Shown here: piece by piece, positions 25,026-33,528 of the stretch
Layout of the letters: the number at the start of each line of letters is the position of its first letter
Numbering within the stretch: position 1 is the first letter of the stretch
Assembly (NCBI GenBank): GCA_038234815.1
Contig: JBBQSU010000012.1
Span: 1 to 42,416 of the forward strand
Direction: 5' to 3'
Length of the DNA: 42,416 bases
DNA from: JBBQSU01 sp038234815
GTDB taxonomy: Bacteria; Planctomycetota; Phycisphaerae; Tepidisphaerales; Tepidisphaeraceae
Notes under the pieces: generated by a model
The model's input: only the letters and a program-made list of their open reading frames with translations
The model's database searches: none
What the model was told of the DNA's origin: nothing
Translations under genes and position numbers: made by a program

Positions 25026-25979
25026 TTACTTTCCCGCTGGCACCGTCGGCCGGAGCAGGTCCTTCCCGATGTTATTCGTGCCGACATTCTCCGCACCTTT
25101 TTTCTGATAGACACGGACATAGTCGATGGAAAACGCTTGCGGAAAAGCCGCGTCATCAATGCCGTTTTTGCCTGCCCAGTTTCCGCCGATGGCGAGGTTG
25201 AGCAGAAGGTGCGCGTTGGGCGCTTCGCCGCCCGTGTTATAAACCCACTTGTAGTGATATTTCACCACCGATATCCCATCGATGAACACCTCAAACGTGT
25301 TGTCGTCCTTCCAGAGCGTGGCGAAGACGTGGTAATTGTCGCTGAAATTAAACGGCGCGTGATAGTAATTCTTCTTGAAATTCTCATTGCTCGAAAGAAC
25401 TTGCGTTTCAAAGGGGTTTGGAGCGCCTTTTTGTTTGGGTCCGCCTTGCGTGGTGATGTGAACGGTGTTGGGTTTGCAGTCAGCGTTATTACAGGGATAT
25501 TCGAGGATATCAAGCTCAGGAGGCCAACTGCTTTTGCCGTTCGCATCGGCGTCCGAATTGAGCCAGAACGCCGGCCAAACGCCCCGCCCGCCCGGGCACT
25601 TTACGCGGGCCTCGAAGTACCCGAAGCGAAAGGTCTTCTTCGACCGGATCATCCCCGACTCGTACTGAAACCGCGGCCGGGCGGTAGGGACTTTTCGGGC
25701 CGTAAGGTCCAGTGCGGTGCCGGTCATGACGTGGTTGTTGTTTTCGCGATAGAGCTGGCGCTCGTCGTTGAGCGTATCCAGCATCCCGCCTTCGTATATG
25801 TAGCGAGTCCACCACTTGCTGACGTCCAGGGATGGCTCGTTCATCTCATCCGAAAAGACCATTACGTAACCGTCAGGCACAAGACTCTTCGTCGGAGCGG
25901 TCGTGGACTGAGCAGTGGCGATGGCCCCGAAGAATGCGGGGATGAGAAGAAAGACGGTCGCAGCAATTCGACGAATCAC
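25026..25979 (-). CDS. Secreted GH16 family beta-glucanase-like hydrolase
   Basis: A 317-residue protein with a signal peptide (MIRRIAATVFLLIPAFFGAI, cleavage near residue 24) and one GH16 jelly-roll domain. Catalytic motif ELDILEY places the nucleophile at E155 and the acid/base at E160; GYFEARVKCPGGRGVWPAFWL upstream and VYNTGGEAPNAHLLLNLAIGGNW downstream are family landmarks. GH16 enzymes cleave beta-1,3/1,4-glucans, laminarin, agar or carrageenan; the motif lacks the Met insertion of laminarinases (DxMEH), so the substrate is open. The start is GTG 25979 with GGAGG 5 bp before it. Confidence 0.93.
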   Translation of the reverse strand: MIRRIAATVFLLIPAFFGAIATAQSTTAPTKSLVPDGYVMVFSDEMNEPSLDVSKWWTRYIYEGGMLDTLNDERQLYRENNNHVMTGTALDLTARKVPTARPRFQYESGMIRSKKTFRFGYFEARVKCPGGRGVWPAFWLNSDADANGKSSWPPELDILEYPCNNADCKPNTVHITTQGGPKQKGAPNPFETQVLSSNENFKKNYYHAPFNFSDNYHVFATLWKDDNTFEVFIDGISVVKYHYKWVYNTGGEAPNAHLLLNLAIGGNWAGKNGIDDAAFPQAFSIDYVRVYQKKGAENVGTNNIGKDLLRPTVPAGK

Positions 25980-26381
25980 GAATACCTCCAGAGTTGGACA
26001 CTCAATATAGCAGAACCCATCTGGCGATGCCGCCGGGGAACGACTGGTTGAAAGAGCGAATCGAGGTGTATGAGGTATTCAGCCGTGCCCATCCGTGGTG
26101 GGTGGTTCCCTCGCAATGCGTCTCCGTCTGAATCTGAGATTTTGGCGATCCTGTCGGTGTGTTGGCGGGGTGATGTTGCGGGATAATCCCTTTGAAAAAC
26201 AACTTATCCAACCCTAGACTGAAGTGCGGCTGTCGTGCACCCTCAACCGGGAGTAGGGCGCAATGGCAGGCGAATGGCGCGTGCTGCGCAGATGGGCTAG
26301 ATGTCTTAATGACCGTTTCAGTGCCCGATCGCTGGGCCAGTGTTTTGGAATGGGTTGGCAACCAAGAACAGAAAGCATGTC
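25980..26381. other. Divergent intergenic region between GH16 and DUF2959 genes
   Basis: About 400 bp without a supported gene. It holds the GH16 ribosome site (GGAGG, minus strand), a TATATT that could be a minus-strand -10 near 26005-26010, and a small GGGAT-A-ATCCC palindrome near 26179-26190. The short open frames here overlap on both strands and have no ribosome sites. Confidence 0.5.
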
Positions 26382-27047
26382 ATGAAATATTGGATCATCG
26401 TTCTCTCGGTTGCGATTCTGCCTGGACTTAACGGCTGTGCCAAGACCGCGCGGAATGCGTACTACGGCATGTGGGGAAAACTTGGATACGAAAAGCGCGA
26501 CATCCTGGTTGAGCGGGTGATTAAGGCCCGCGACGAGCAGAACCAAGCGAAGGAGGAGTTCAAGACGACGTTGGAGAAGTTTCAGGAGCTGACCGGCTTC
26601 AAGGGTGGCGAACTGGAGGCCAAGTACAAGAAGCTGAACAGTGCGTATGAGGATTGTGAAGCAAAAGTGAAGGCGGTCGGGTCGCGAATCGACAAGGTGG
26701 AGACGGTCGCTGGCGATATGTTTGACGGATGGCAGAAAGAAATTGGCCAGTATCAGAGCGAGGAACTCAAGCGGTCGAGCCAGGTAAAACTGACCGCAAC
26801 AAAGGACCGCTACGCAACGCTGATCAAGGCGATGCGCAATAGCGAATCGAAGATGAAACCCGTGCTGGCGGCGTTTCACGACCAGGTGCTGTATCTGAAG
26901 CATAACTTGAACGCGCAGGCGATTAGTTCGTTGCAGGCGACGGCCAGCGGGATTGAATCCGACGTGCAGAACCTGATCCGCGAAATGGAAGCCTCGATCG
27001 CCGAAGCGAACGCTTTCGTGAAAGATTTGAAGGGCGAGGGTGGCTGA
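26382..27047 (+). CDS. DUF2959 family lipoprotein
   Basis: A 221-residue protein with a lipoprotein signal (MKYWIIVLSVAILPGLNGC, Cys19) followed by a fully helical, charged body with YYGMWGKLGYEKRDILVERV, ARDEQNQAKEEFKTTLEKFQ and a terminal helix EMEASIAEANAFVKDLKGEG. This is the DUF2959 layout, found as an outer-membrane or periplasmic lipoprotein in many Gram-negative bacteria; no function is established. The coiled-coil content suggests an oligomer. ATG 26382 begins the lipoprotein signal; the frame opens earlier at 26340 but that would mask it. Confidence 0.87.
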   Translation: MKYWIIVLSVAILPGLNGCAKTARNAYYGMWGKLGYEKRDILVERVIKARDEQNQAKEEFKTTLEKFQELTGFKGGELEAKYKKLNSAYEDCEAKVKAVGSRIDKVETVAGDMFDGWQKEIGQYQSEELKRSSQVKLTATKDRYATLIKAMRNSESKMKPVLAAFHDQVLYLKHNLNAQAISSLQATASGIESDVQNLIREMEASIAEANAFVKDLKGEGG

Positions 27048-27519
27048 TCCGACTTTACGACGCGCCGTCGCAAGGTTTGCATATGGGCCTTGGCTGGCCC
27101 CGACAGGCATATCAAGATGGGCACGGGCAACGGGATTAATGCGCTTCGCCCGGGCGGCCGACGCACGATGCGCGAATTAATGCGCGACAGGCTGCATTTT
27201 CCACGATAGATGAACTGCGCAGGGGCCTACTGAACTGCCCTCACATAACTGAACCGCGCGATGGCATGGCGTCATCCAATGGCCGGTTTTTATGCCTGTT
27301 CCGATAAGCGACTGATTTCCTGATGGCTCCAAACGACCTTCGCATGTGTGACGATTGCTGAAACAAATGGCGGCGACGGACCGGTCCCCCACGGCAAAGT
27401 TCGGTTGCTCACCCAAAATCCAACCGATAGACTCCCCGCAAAGTAGTTGGCTCACGGCGAAGACTCATATCGCCGGTGGCCAAGACCAGAACTATAATCG
27501 CCTTCAGGGAGATCGTCAC
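27048..27519. other. Intergenic region before the epimerase gene
   Basis: About 470 bp without a convincing gene. It contains three spaced TGAACYGC repeats (27211-27257), two ATTAATGCGC copies (near 27137 and 27175), a candidate promoter (TTGCTC 27405-27410, 17 bp, TAGACT 27428-27433) and a TATAAT at 27493-27498 close to the ribosome site of the next gene. The open frame from 27355 into the epimerase lacks a ribosome site. Confidence 0.5.
27211..27257 (+). repeat. Three phased direct repeats TGAACYGC
   Basis: TGAACTGC at 27211-27218 and 27231-27238, then TGAACCGC at 27250-27257, with 20- and 19-bp periods (about two helical turns). Phasing on one face of the helix suits a multimeric DNA-binding protein; no regulator gene is adjacent. 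Confidence 0.4.
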
Positions 27520-28467
27520 TTGCGCATCCTCATCACCGGTGGTAATGGCTACGTCGGCCGAACCCTTACTCGGCATCTCTGCAAAGCACATCAGGTCGCC
27601 GTCATCGATAATTTTCGTGAAAAGACGTTGCGCTTTGCCGAAGGTGAACTGAAGAGCTTTGCGCTGCATAAAGTCGACATCCGCGAATACTCCGCGGTCG
27701 AACAGGTCTTCAAATCATTCGACCCACAGGTGGTGATTCACCTGGCCGCGATTCACTTCATCCCGGAATGCGAAGCGCACCCGGACGAAGCCATCTCGAT
27801 TAACACCCTGGGCACGGTAAACCTGCTGCGCGCGCTCAAGCCGAATACGCGGTTTGTATTTGCATCGACGGCGGCGGTGTATGCGCCGGAAGATACGCCA
27901 CACAAGGAAGCCACCAGCCCGACAGGACCGATGGACGTGTACGGCCTGACCAAACTGCACGCTGAGGAATACGTCCGTTATTGGGCCAAGGTAAAGCCGA
28001 TCGACGCGCGCATCGTTCGCCTGTTCAATGTCATCGGCCCCGGCGAAACCAATCCACACATTCTCCCGGCGATCCTGGCGCAGGTGCTCAAGGGCACGCG
28101 CACGCTGAAGCTGGGCAACTGCCATCCGAAACGCGACTACATCGACGTCGACGACGTCGCCCGTGGTTTTGCCGAAGTCGGGGTGACTGGACAGATCAAG
28201 CCGGGCATCGACGTGGCCAATCTGGGCGGCGGAGCGGGATATTCGGTGTATGAACTGGTCGACGAACTCAGCAAGGTCATCGGCGAGAAGTTGACGATTC
28301 AGACCGATCCATCCCGGATGCGTGCCAGCGATCGGCCCTTCCTGTCGGCGTCGATCCAGCGCATGCGCGAGCAATACAACTGGACGCCGAAGAAATCGAT
28401 CGGCGACAGCCTGCGCGACCTGTGGCAAAACCCGGACATTCCTGCCGAACTGCTGGCGCGGAGTTAA
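27520..28467 (+). CDS. UDP-glucose 4-epimerase-like NAD-dependent epimerase
   Basis: A 315-residue short-chain dehydrogenase-type epimerase acting on nucleotide sugars. It has the NAD motif GGNGYVG at the N-terminus, VIHLAAIHFIPECEAHPDEA, the catalytic FASTAAVY (S116/T117) and Y141-x-x-x-K145 (YGLTK), and RDYIDVDDVARGF typical of GalE-like proteins. The substrate cannot be settled, so no symbol is given. The start is TTG 27520, chosen because AGGGAG lies about 9 bp before it and the Rossmann motif begins at once; the frame is open further upstream to 27355. The next gene, a glycosyltransferase, starts 4 bp after its stop. Confidence 0.9.
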   Translation: MRILITGGNGYVGRTLTRHLCKAHQVAVIDNFREKTLRFAEGELKSFALHKVDIREYSAVEQVFKSFDPQVVIHLAAIHFIPECEAHPDEAISINTLGTVNLLRALKPNTRFVFASTAAVYAPEDTPHKEATSPTGPMDVYGLTKLHAEEYVRYWAKVKPIDARIVRLFNVIGPGETNPHILPAILAQVLKGTRTLKLGNCHPKRDYIDVDDVARGFAEVGVTGQIKPGIDVANLGGGAGYSVYELVDELSKVIGEKLTIQTDPSRMRASDRPFLSASIQRMREQYNWTPKKSIGDSLRDLWQNPDIPAELLARS

Positions 28468-28470
28468 GCG

Positions 28471-29664
28471 GTGAAAATCCTTTCCATTATCGTCGCCCAT
28501 CCCTTGCGGAAAGTGTCCGGGGCCACCAATGCCGGTTTGGAACTCAGTGCCGCCACCGCCGAGCGAGTGGATCTCGAAGTCGCGGTGATGTGGGACGCCG
28601 ACGAGGTTCAACAGATTGGCAAGCTGAAGCGGCGCAATTTTAGCTGCCACAGCCGGATGGGTTTTTTCGAGCGTTTCGTCCCGCGGTTCGTGCGCGTTCC
28701 GCTGTTTGATTCGAACATTTCCAGCCTGATTAAGCCCGGGGCGTATGACATCGTTCATCTGCATAATTTGGTGCCGACCTTGGCCGCCGAGCGCCTGGCC
28801 AAAGCCTGCCAGCGGGCGCGCATCCCTTATGTCATCAGCACGCATGGGTTTGTTGAGCTATCACAATATGCCAAGATCAACGGGTTCGGGCCGATCAAAT
28901 CATGGCTCATCGGTTGGGTGATGACCCGGCCGTTTCATCGCATCGTGGCCGGGGCCAAACGCATTTTTGCGCTCAGCGATTGCGAACGGGAACTGCTGGG
29001 CAGCCTGGGCGTGCGCGAAGACCAGATCGACGTGGTGACCAACGGCGTGAATCCGTTTTTCCTGATCGATCCCTCGCCGGCAGAGATGGAAGCGATTCGC
29101 TCGCGGTTTATTAAGGTTGATGGCCCGGTGCTGCTATTCATGGGCAGCCTCCATGCCTACAAGGGCGTGGGGACGTTCCTGGCATCGCTGGAAAAGCTAA
29201 GCGGGCCATTTCAGGCGATCGTGGCCGGGCGGTTTAAGGACCCCAATGAGCCGGCGAAGCTGATGGACAAGGCCGGTGTGCCGCAGGGACTTCGCGGGCG
29301 GATCGTTTTTACGGGTGGGGTAAGCAACGACGAGCTGCGCGCCCTATATCACACCGCCGACGTGTTTGTTTACCCGACCGCCGGCGACACGTTGCCGCTA
29401 GTGGTCCTTGAAGCCATGGCCTGCGCTCGTCCGGTGGTTTCCACCACCGTCGGCGGGATTCCGTTTGAGGTCACACCCGATTGCGGCCTGTTGGTCAAGC
29501 CTGACGATGCCGGTGCAGTGGCCGCGGCGGTTGCAACCCTGCTGGCTTCTCCTGAGCAGCGCCGCTCGATGGGCCAGGCCGCCCGGGCGCGCGTTCTCAG
29601 CACTTTTTCATGGCACAAATCCGCGCAGGCCGCCGAGCAGGCTTATCAGCGTGCGCTGGCATAG
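28471..29664 (+). CDS. Glycosyltransferase family 4
   Basis: A 397-residue GT-B enzyme. The N-terminal domain has VAHPLRKVSGATNAGLELS and VHLHNLVPTLAAERLAKAC; the C-terminal domain has VLLFMGSLHAYKGVGTFL, RIVFTGGVSNDELRALYHTA and VYPTAGDTLPLVVLEAMAC, with the E-x7-E-type nucleotide-sugar site (here LPLVVLEAMA) and GGIPFEV. It transfers a sugar from a nucleotide donor, probably to a lipid-linked or surface glycan, using the product of the epimerase 3 bp upstream. The start is GTG 28471. It is soluble or membrane-associated, with no helix seen. Confidence 0.92.
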   Translation: MKILSIIVAHPLRKVSGATNAGLELSAATAERVDLEVAVMWDADEVQQIGKLKRRNFSCHSRMGFFERFVPRFVRVPLFDSNISSLIKPGAYDIVHLHNLVPTLAAERLAKACQRARIPYVISTHGFVELSQYAKINGFGPIKSWLIGWVMTRPFHRIVAGAKRIFALSDCERELLGSLGVREDQIDVVTNGVNPFFLIDPSPAEMEAIRSRFIKVDGPVLLFMGSLHAYKGVGTFLASLEKLSGPFQAIVAGRFKDPNEPAKLMDKAGVPQGLRGRIVFTGGVSNDELRALYHTADVFVYPTAGDTLPLVVLEAMACARPVVSTTVGGIPFEVTPDCGLLVKPDDAGAVAAAVATLLASPEQRRSMGQAARARVLSTFSWHKSAQAAEQAYQRALA

Positions 29665-29717
29665 CCGGCTTCATTTCCCTAAGATGCCCGCCTTGCATAC
29701 GAAAGGGACGGTCGAAA

Positions 29718-30494
29718 ATGAAATTCGGCGTTTGTACCAGCCATTCTAACGCGCCCGCGGTTAGGTCCGCCGGTTGGGATTTCATCGAAGAAAACGTGCA
29801 GGGGTTCTTGAAACCTGCCGAGCCGCAGGCCGTATGGGAAGGCCCGCAACATGCCAAGGCCAGTGCGCTGCCGATTCTGTCAGCAAACATAATGGTGCCA
29901 GGCTCGATAAAAATCACCGGTCCCGACGCCGACGTGGACAAGCTGGCCGAATACTTCATCGTGCTGGCCGGCCGGGCACAGCAGACCGGCATCCGCACGA
30001 TTGTGTTCGGTTCCGGCGGGGCGCGCAACGTGCCCGAAGGGTTTTCGCGAGAGAAGGCCCGGGACCAGATCGTCGATTTCGGCAAGACGATCGCGCCGAT
30101 CGCGGAGCGTCACGGCGTTACTATAGTAATAGAACCCCTGAACTCGAAGGAATGCAATATTATTAACTCGGTGCAGGAAGCCATGGAATATGTCCAGGCG
30201 ATCGATCATCCGGCAATGGAATGCCTGGTCGATTCCTATCACTTCTGGCTTGAGAAGGAGCCGCTGGAAAATCTGGCGATCGCCATGCCATCCATCAAGC
30301 ACGTACACCTGGCCGACGTGGACGGCCGCGTGGCTCCGGGCGAAAGCGGCAAGTCCGATTACCGGCCGTTTTTTCATGTGCTGAAAAATGGCAACTATGA
30401 GGGGCCGATCGCGATCGAGTGCAAGCCGTTTGATATTTCCGTTCGCGGGAAAGCCATCCTGGAATACATAAAAACTCAATGGGACCAGGCGTAA
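29718..30494 (+). CDS. Sugar phosphate isomerase/epimerase-like TIM-barrel protein
   Basis: A 258-residue xylose isomerase-like barrel. MKFGVCTSHSN, FVLAGRA-like helix, VIEPLNSKECNIINSV (metal Glu), CLVDSYHFWLEKE, HVHLADVDGRVAPG and GPIAIECKPFD carry the expected Glu, Asp and His ligands. The substrate is unknown; it shares little beyond fold with the other barrel protein of the window at 9816. GGGA precedes ATG 29718. It follows the glycosyltransferase by 53 bp and may belong to its operon. It is cytoplasmic. Confidence 0.87.
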   Translation: MKFGVCTSHSNAPAVRSAGWDFIEENVQGFLKPAEPQAVWEGPQHAKASALPILSANIMVPGSIKITGPDADVDKLAEYFIVLAGRAQQTGIRTIVFGSGGARNVPEGFSREKARDQIVDFGKTIAPIAERHGVTIVIEPLNSKECNIINSVQEAMEYVQAIDHPAMECLVDSYHFWLEKEPLENLAIAMPSIKHVHLADVDGRVAPGESGKSDYRPFFHVLKNGNYEGPIAIECKPFDISVRGKAILEYIKTQWDQA

Positions 30495-30582
30495 GCGGCA
30501 AGCCCGAAGCGGCCGCAAAATAGATTTATCAACTTTTTTTTACGAGCAGAACCAAGGAACCCTTAACTTCACCCAAAAACTT

Positions 30583-31662
30583 ATGTCCAACCGAATTTAC
30601 AATTTCAGTGCAGGCCCGGCGATGCTTCCTACTGAAGTGCTTGAAAAAAGCGCTGCGGCCCTGGTCGATTATCAAGGTAAAGGCTTTGGCATTGCCGAGG
30701 TCAGCCATCGCGGGAAGGAATTTGACGCCGTGACCGACGAGGCGATCGCCCGCTGCAAATCCCTCCTGGGGCTGGGCGACACGCACGACGTGCTTTTCCT
30801 GCAAGGCGGGGCGACGTCATATTTCTCGATCATTCCCATGAATTTCCTGCACAGCAGCGCCGATTATCTGGTGAGCGGGGAGTGGAGCAAGAAGGCCGCG
30901 AGCGTGGGTAAGGAAGTGGGCAAGATCAACGTGGTGGCCACCAGCGAGGCCAGCAATTTCGATCATTGCCCGGCTCAGGAGCAGTGGAAATTGAACGCCG
31001 ATGCCGACTATTTCCATGTCTGTACCAATGAAACAGTTCACGGGCACCGCTTGCCGGTCTGGCCGAAGCACCCGAATTTGATCGTCGATGCCAGCAGCGA
31101 ATTTCTGTCGCGCCCGCACCCGGTTCAGGACTGTGCGCTGGTGTATGGCGGGGCGCAGAAGAACCTCGGTCCATCGGGACTGGTGCTGGTGATCGTCCGC
31201 AAGGACATGTTTGCCAAGCAAAAGAAAACCCCTAGCAAGCTTTGGAGCTTTAAGGATCAGGCCGAGAGCAAGTCGATGATTAACACCCCGCCGACCTTCG
31301 GGGTTTATGTCCTGCTTGAAGTCTTCCGCTGGCTTGAAGCCCAGGGCGGGCTGGCCGCGATGGAAAAGCGCAACGCCGGCAAGGCGAAGATGATCTACGA
31401 TGTGATCGATCATTCCAACGGTTTCTATAAGGGCACGGTGACGGTGAAGGATCAGCGGTCGGATATGAACCTGACCTATCGCCTGCCGAGTGAGGAACTG
31501 ACCGAGGAATTCATTAAGTCGGCATCAAAACAGGGCATGATGGGTCTGAAGGGATATCGCACGGTGGGCGGCATCCGGGCCAGCATCTACAACGCCATGC
31601 CAGTGGAAGGGTGCCAGGCATTGGCAAACTTCATGAAAGATTTTGCGTCGAAGAAGGCCTAA
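30583..31662 (+). CDS. serC: Phosphoserine aminotransferase
   Basis: A 359-residue class V aminotransferase that makes phosphoserine from 3-phosphohydroxypyruvate with glutamate (serine synthesis; also pyridoxal phosphate synthesis in some bacteria). The PLP lysine is K193 in YGGAQKNLGPSG. Other landmarks are NFSAGPAMLPTEVLE, SHRGKEFD, FLQGGATSYFSIIPMN, DASSEFLSRP and the C-terminal GGIRASIYNAMP. In most SerC proteins the Asp motif reads DMSS or DASS; DASS here is normal. No good ribosome site is visible before ATG 30583. Length is typical. Confidence 0.96.
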   Translation: MSNRIYNFSAGPAMLPTEVLEKSAAALVDYQGKGFGIAEVSHRGKEFDAVTDEAIARCKSLLGLGDTHDVLFLQGGATSYFSIIPMNFLHSSADYLVSGEWSKKAASVGKEVGKINVVATSEASNFDHCPAQEQWKLNADADYFHVCTNETVHGHRLPVWPKHPNLIVDASSEFLSRPHPVQDCALVYGGAQKNLGPSGLVLVIVRKDMFAKQKKTPSKLWSFKDQAESKSMINTPPTFGVYVLLEVFRWLEAQGGLAAMEKRNAGKAKMIYDVIDHSNGFYKGTVTVKDQRSDMNLTYRLPSEELTEEFIKSASKQGMMGLKGYRTVGGIRASIYNAMPVEGCQALANFMKDFASKKA

Positions 31663-31695
31663 AAATCGCTTTGCTCTGGCTCACACGAGGCGTTG

Positions 31696-33495
31696 ATGGA
31701 GGAATCGGCGCGCAGGTTCGCAAGACGGGTGTTGCTGCTGCACGGGGTGCTGCTGCTGGTGGTGATCACGCTGGTGATTTTTGCCGCGCGGGATGTTTAC
31801 CAGCACTCGCGCGATCAGGCCATTGAGCAGGCCAAGTCCCGGCAGATGCTGCTGGCCACGCAGACCGCCCGCGGGATCGAGGGATTTTACGAAGGCATCC
31901 TTGCGGATCTGGAACTGCTCGGATCAAACGAATCGGTCCAGCCGACGACGCGCAGATTTGATCGGCCCGATGACCTTCGCGGCGGTCGCCTGCGTGAAGG
32001 GCGCATCGCTGGGATGCCACCGTTCGGGCCGATGCTTTGGAACCAACTCTCGCGGCGCGTCGTCCAGCTTTTTTCTTACGACAAACAAAACAAGCACGTC
32101 TTTTTGATCGGTTCGACCGATGATTCGATCAATACCGAGACGCTGGCCAGGGAGTCTGAAGCCTGGCTGGCCCAGGTGGACCAGCCCAGCATCAGCCAAT
32201 TCATTCGACTGCCCGGGCTGGGCACTAACATGGTCTGCGTTCCTCATCGGCTTGATCCCCGGCGAATGCTGGTGGCGGTGGTGGCGGTGCCCGAGATTGA
32301 AGCTCGGTTTCTAAACAATCTCAATGCCGACAAGGCCACCGCGGCTTTCCTGGTGGATGAAACCCTGACGGCGATGGCGGCCTCCAGCCCGCAACTGGTG
32401 GGGGTGAAGCTTGACAGTTTCGATGATCCCCGGATCAGTGCCCTGGCCACGCATTATGTGGAGGGCGCGCTGTCGGGTTCGGAAGTGTTGGAAAAGAGCA
32501 GCTACCTGGGCAATACCCGGCTTTGGCCGTCCATCGTCGCGGCCATGCCGATCAAGGCGGTCAACAAGAAATGGCAACTGTTTATCGCATCACCGTTGCA
32601 GGATATAGATCGCGTGGTGGGCAGTATGTTCCGCAAGGCGCTGCTGTGGGCGGGGTTCGTTGTGGTCTCCATAACCGCCATCCTCGTCTCCAGCAGTATC
32701 CAGCTCATCCGGGCGCGGCTGCGCACGGAACGAGTTCGCCACGAAGCGCTCACCAAGGAGTTGAATCAGGCCCGGCAAATCCAACTGGCATGGCTGCCCG
32801 ATACCGCCCAGCTTCGCGGGGCGATCGACATTGCCGGCGTGAACATGCCCGCCAGTCACATCAGCGGGGATTTTTACAACTGGTTTGAGCTTCCCGACAA
32901 TCGCACGGTGGTGACGATTGGCGACGTGACCGGACACGGCATGTCCGCGGCCTTTTTGATGGCCACCACACAGTTGCTCGTTCGATCAACCATGATGCGC
33001 ATCGGCGATCCGGCACGCTGCCTCGAAGAGGTCAACAACCAGCTTTGCACGCAGGCCTTTAACGGGCAATTCGTAACCATGCTGCTGTGCGTATTTGATC
33101 CCCGGCGCGGGGAGGTTGAAATCGCTACCGCCGGTCATCCTGCCCCGCTGTTTCATGACGGCACGCGCTTCAAGTTGCTTGAGATGGAACCGCAACTGGT
33201 TCTGGGTGTCGAGTCGGCCACGGCCTTTCCATCGCTGAAGATCAAGCTTCCTGAAACCGCGTCGTTCCTGCTTTATACCGACGGTGTGCCGGATTGCCTG
33301 TCGGCCACCGGCGAGCGATTCAAGGTGGCGCGCCTCACCGACGCGCTGGCCGATCATCCGCTTGAGGCCAGCGGGTTTCTCGACAAGGTGGTCGCGGCCA
33401 GCAACGCTTTCCGCCGCGGGCGCGCCTTGGCCGACGACCTCACGCTCGTCGCCGTCCACGTCCGGCCCGCCGCACAAACGCAGTCGCCAAACTGA
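31696..33495 (+). CDS. Membrane-bound SpoIIE/RsbU-type serine phosphatase with extracytoplasmic sensor
   Basis: A 599-residue signalling protein. Membrane helix 1 at about 12-31, a periplasmic sensor of about 270 residues (helical start, then Cache-like segments such as FLIGSTDDSINTETLARE and ATAAFLVDETLTAMA), helix 2 at about 315-335, a short coiled linker, and a PP2C-type SpoIIE domain from about 350 with HISGDFYNWFEL, VTIGDVTGHGMSAAFLMA and FLLYTDGVPDC, carrying the metal-binding Asp residues. It would dephosphorylate an anti-anti-sigma partner. No HAMP is evident. GAGG lies 5 bp before ATG 31696. No STAS or anti-sigma kinase gene is nearby. Confidence 0.9.
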   Translation: MEESARRFARRVLLLHGVLLLVVITLVIFAARDVYQHSRDQAIEQAKSRQMLLATQTARGIEGFYEGILADLELLGSNESVQPTTRRFDRPDDLRGGRLREGRIAGMPPFGPMLWNQLSRRVVQLFSYDKQNKHVFLIGSTDDSINTETLARESEAWLAQVDQPSISQFIRLPGLGTNMVCVPHRLDPRRMLVAVVAVPEIEARFLNNLNADKATAAFLVDETLTAMAASSPQLVGVKLDSFDDPRISALATHYVEGALSGSEVLEKSSYLGNTRLWPSIVAAMPIKAVNKKWQLFIASPLQDIDRVVGSMFRKALLWAGFVVVSITAILVSSSIQLIRARLRTERVRHEALTKELNQARQIQLAWLPDTAQLRGAIDIAGVNMPASHISGDFYNWFELPDNRTVVTIGDVTGHGMSAAFLMATTQLLVRSTMMRIGDPARCLEEVNNQLCTQAFNGQFVTMLLCVFDPRRGEVEIATAGHPAPLFHDGTRFKLLEMEPQLVLGVESATAFPSLKIKLPETASFLLYTDGVPDCLSATGERFKVARLTDALADHPLEASGFLDKVVAASNAFRRGRALADDLTLVAVHVRPAAQTQSPN

Positions 33496-33528
33496 CAAAC
33501 TTTCGATTGCTTCGCGGGGATCATTAAC

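Noticed and set aside
24770..25201. Plus-strand frame of 143 codons after groEL
   Set aside because: Its start lies in the groEL terminator stem and its end overlaps the GH16 gene in antisense.
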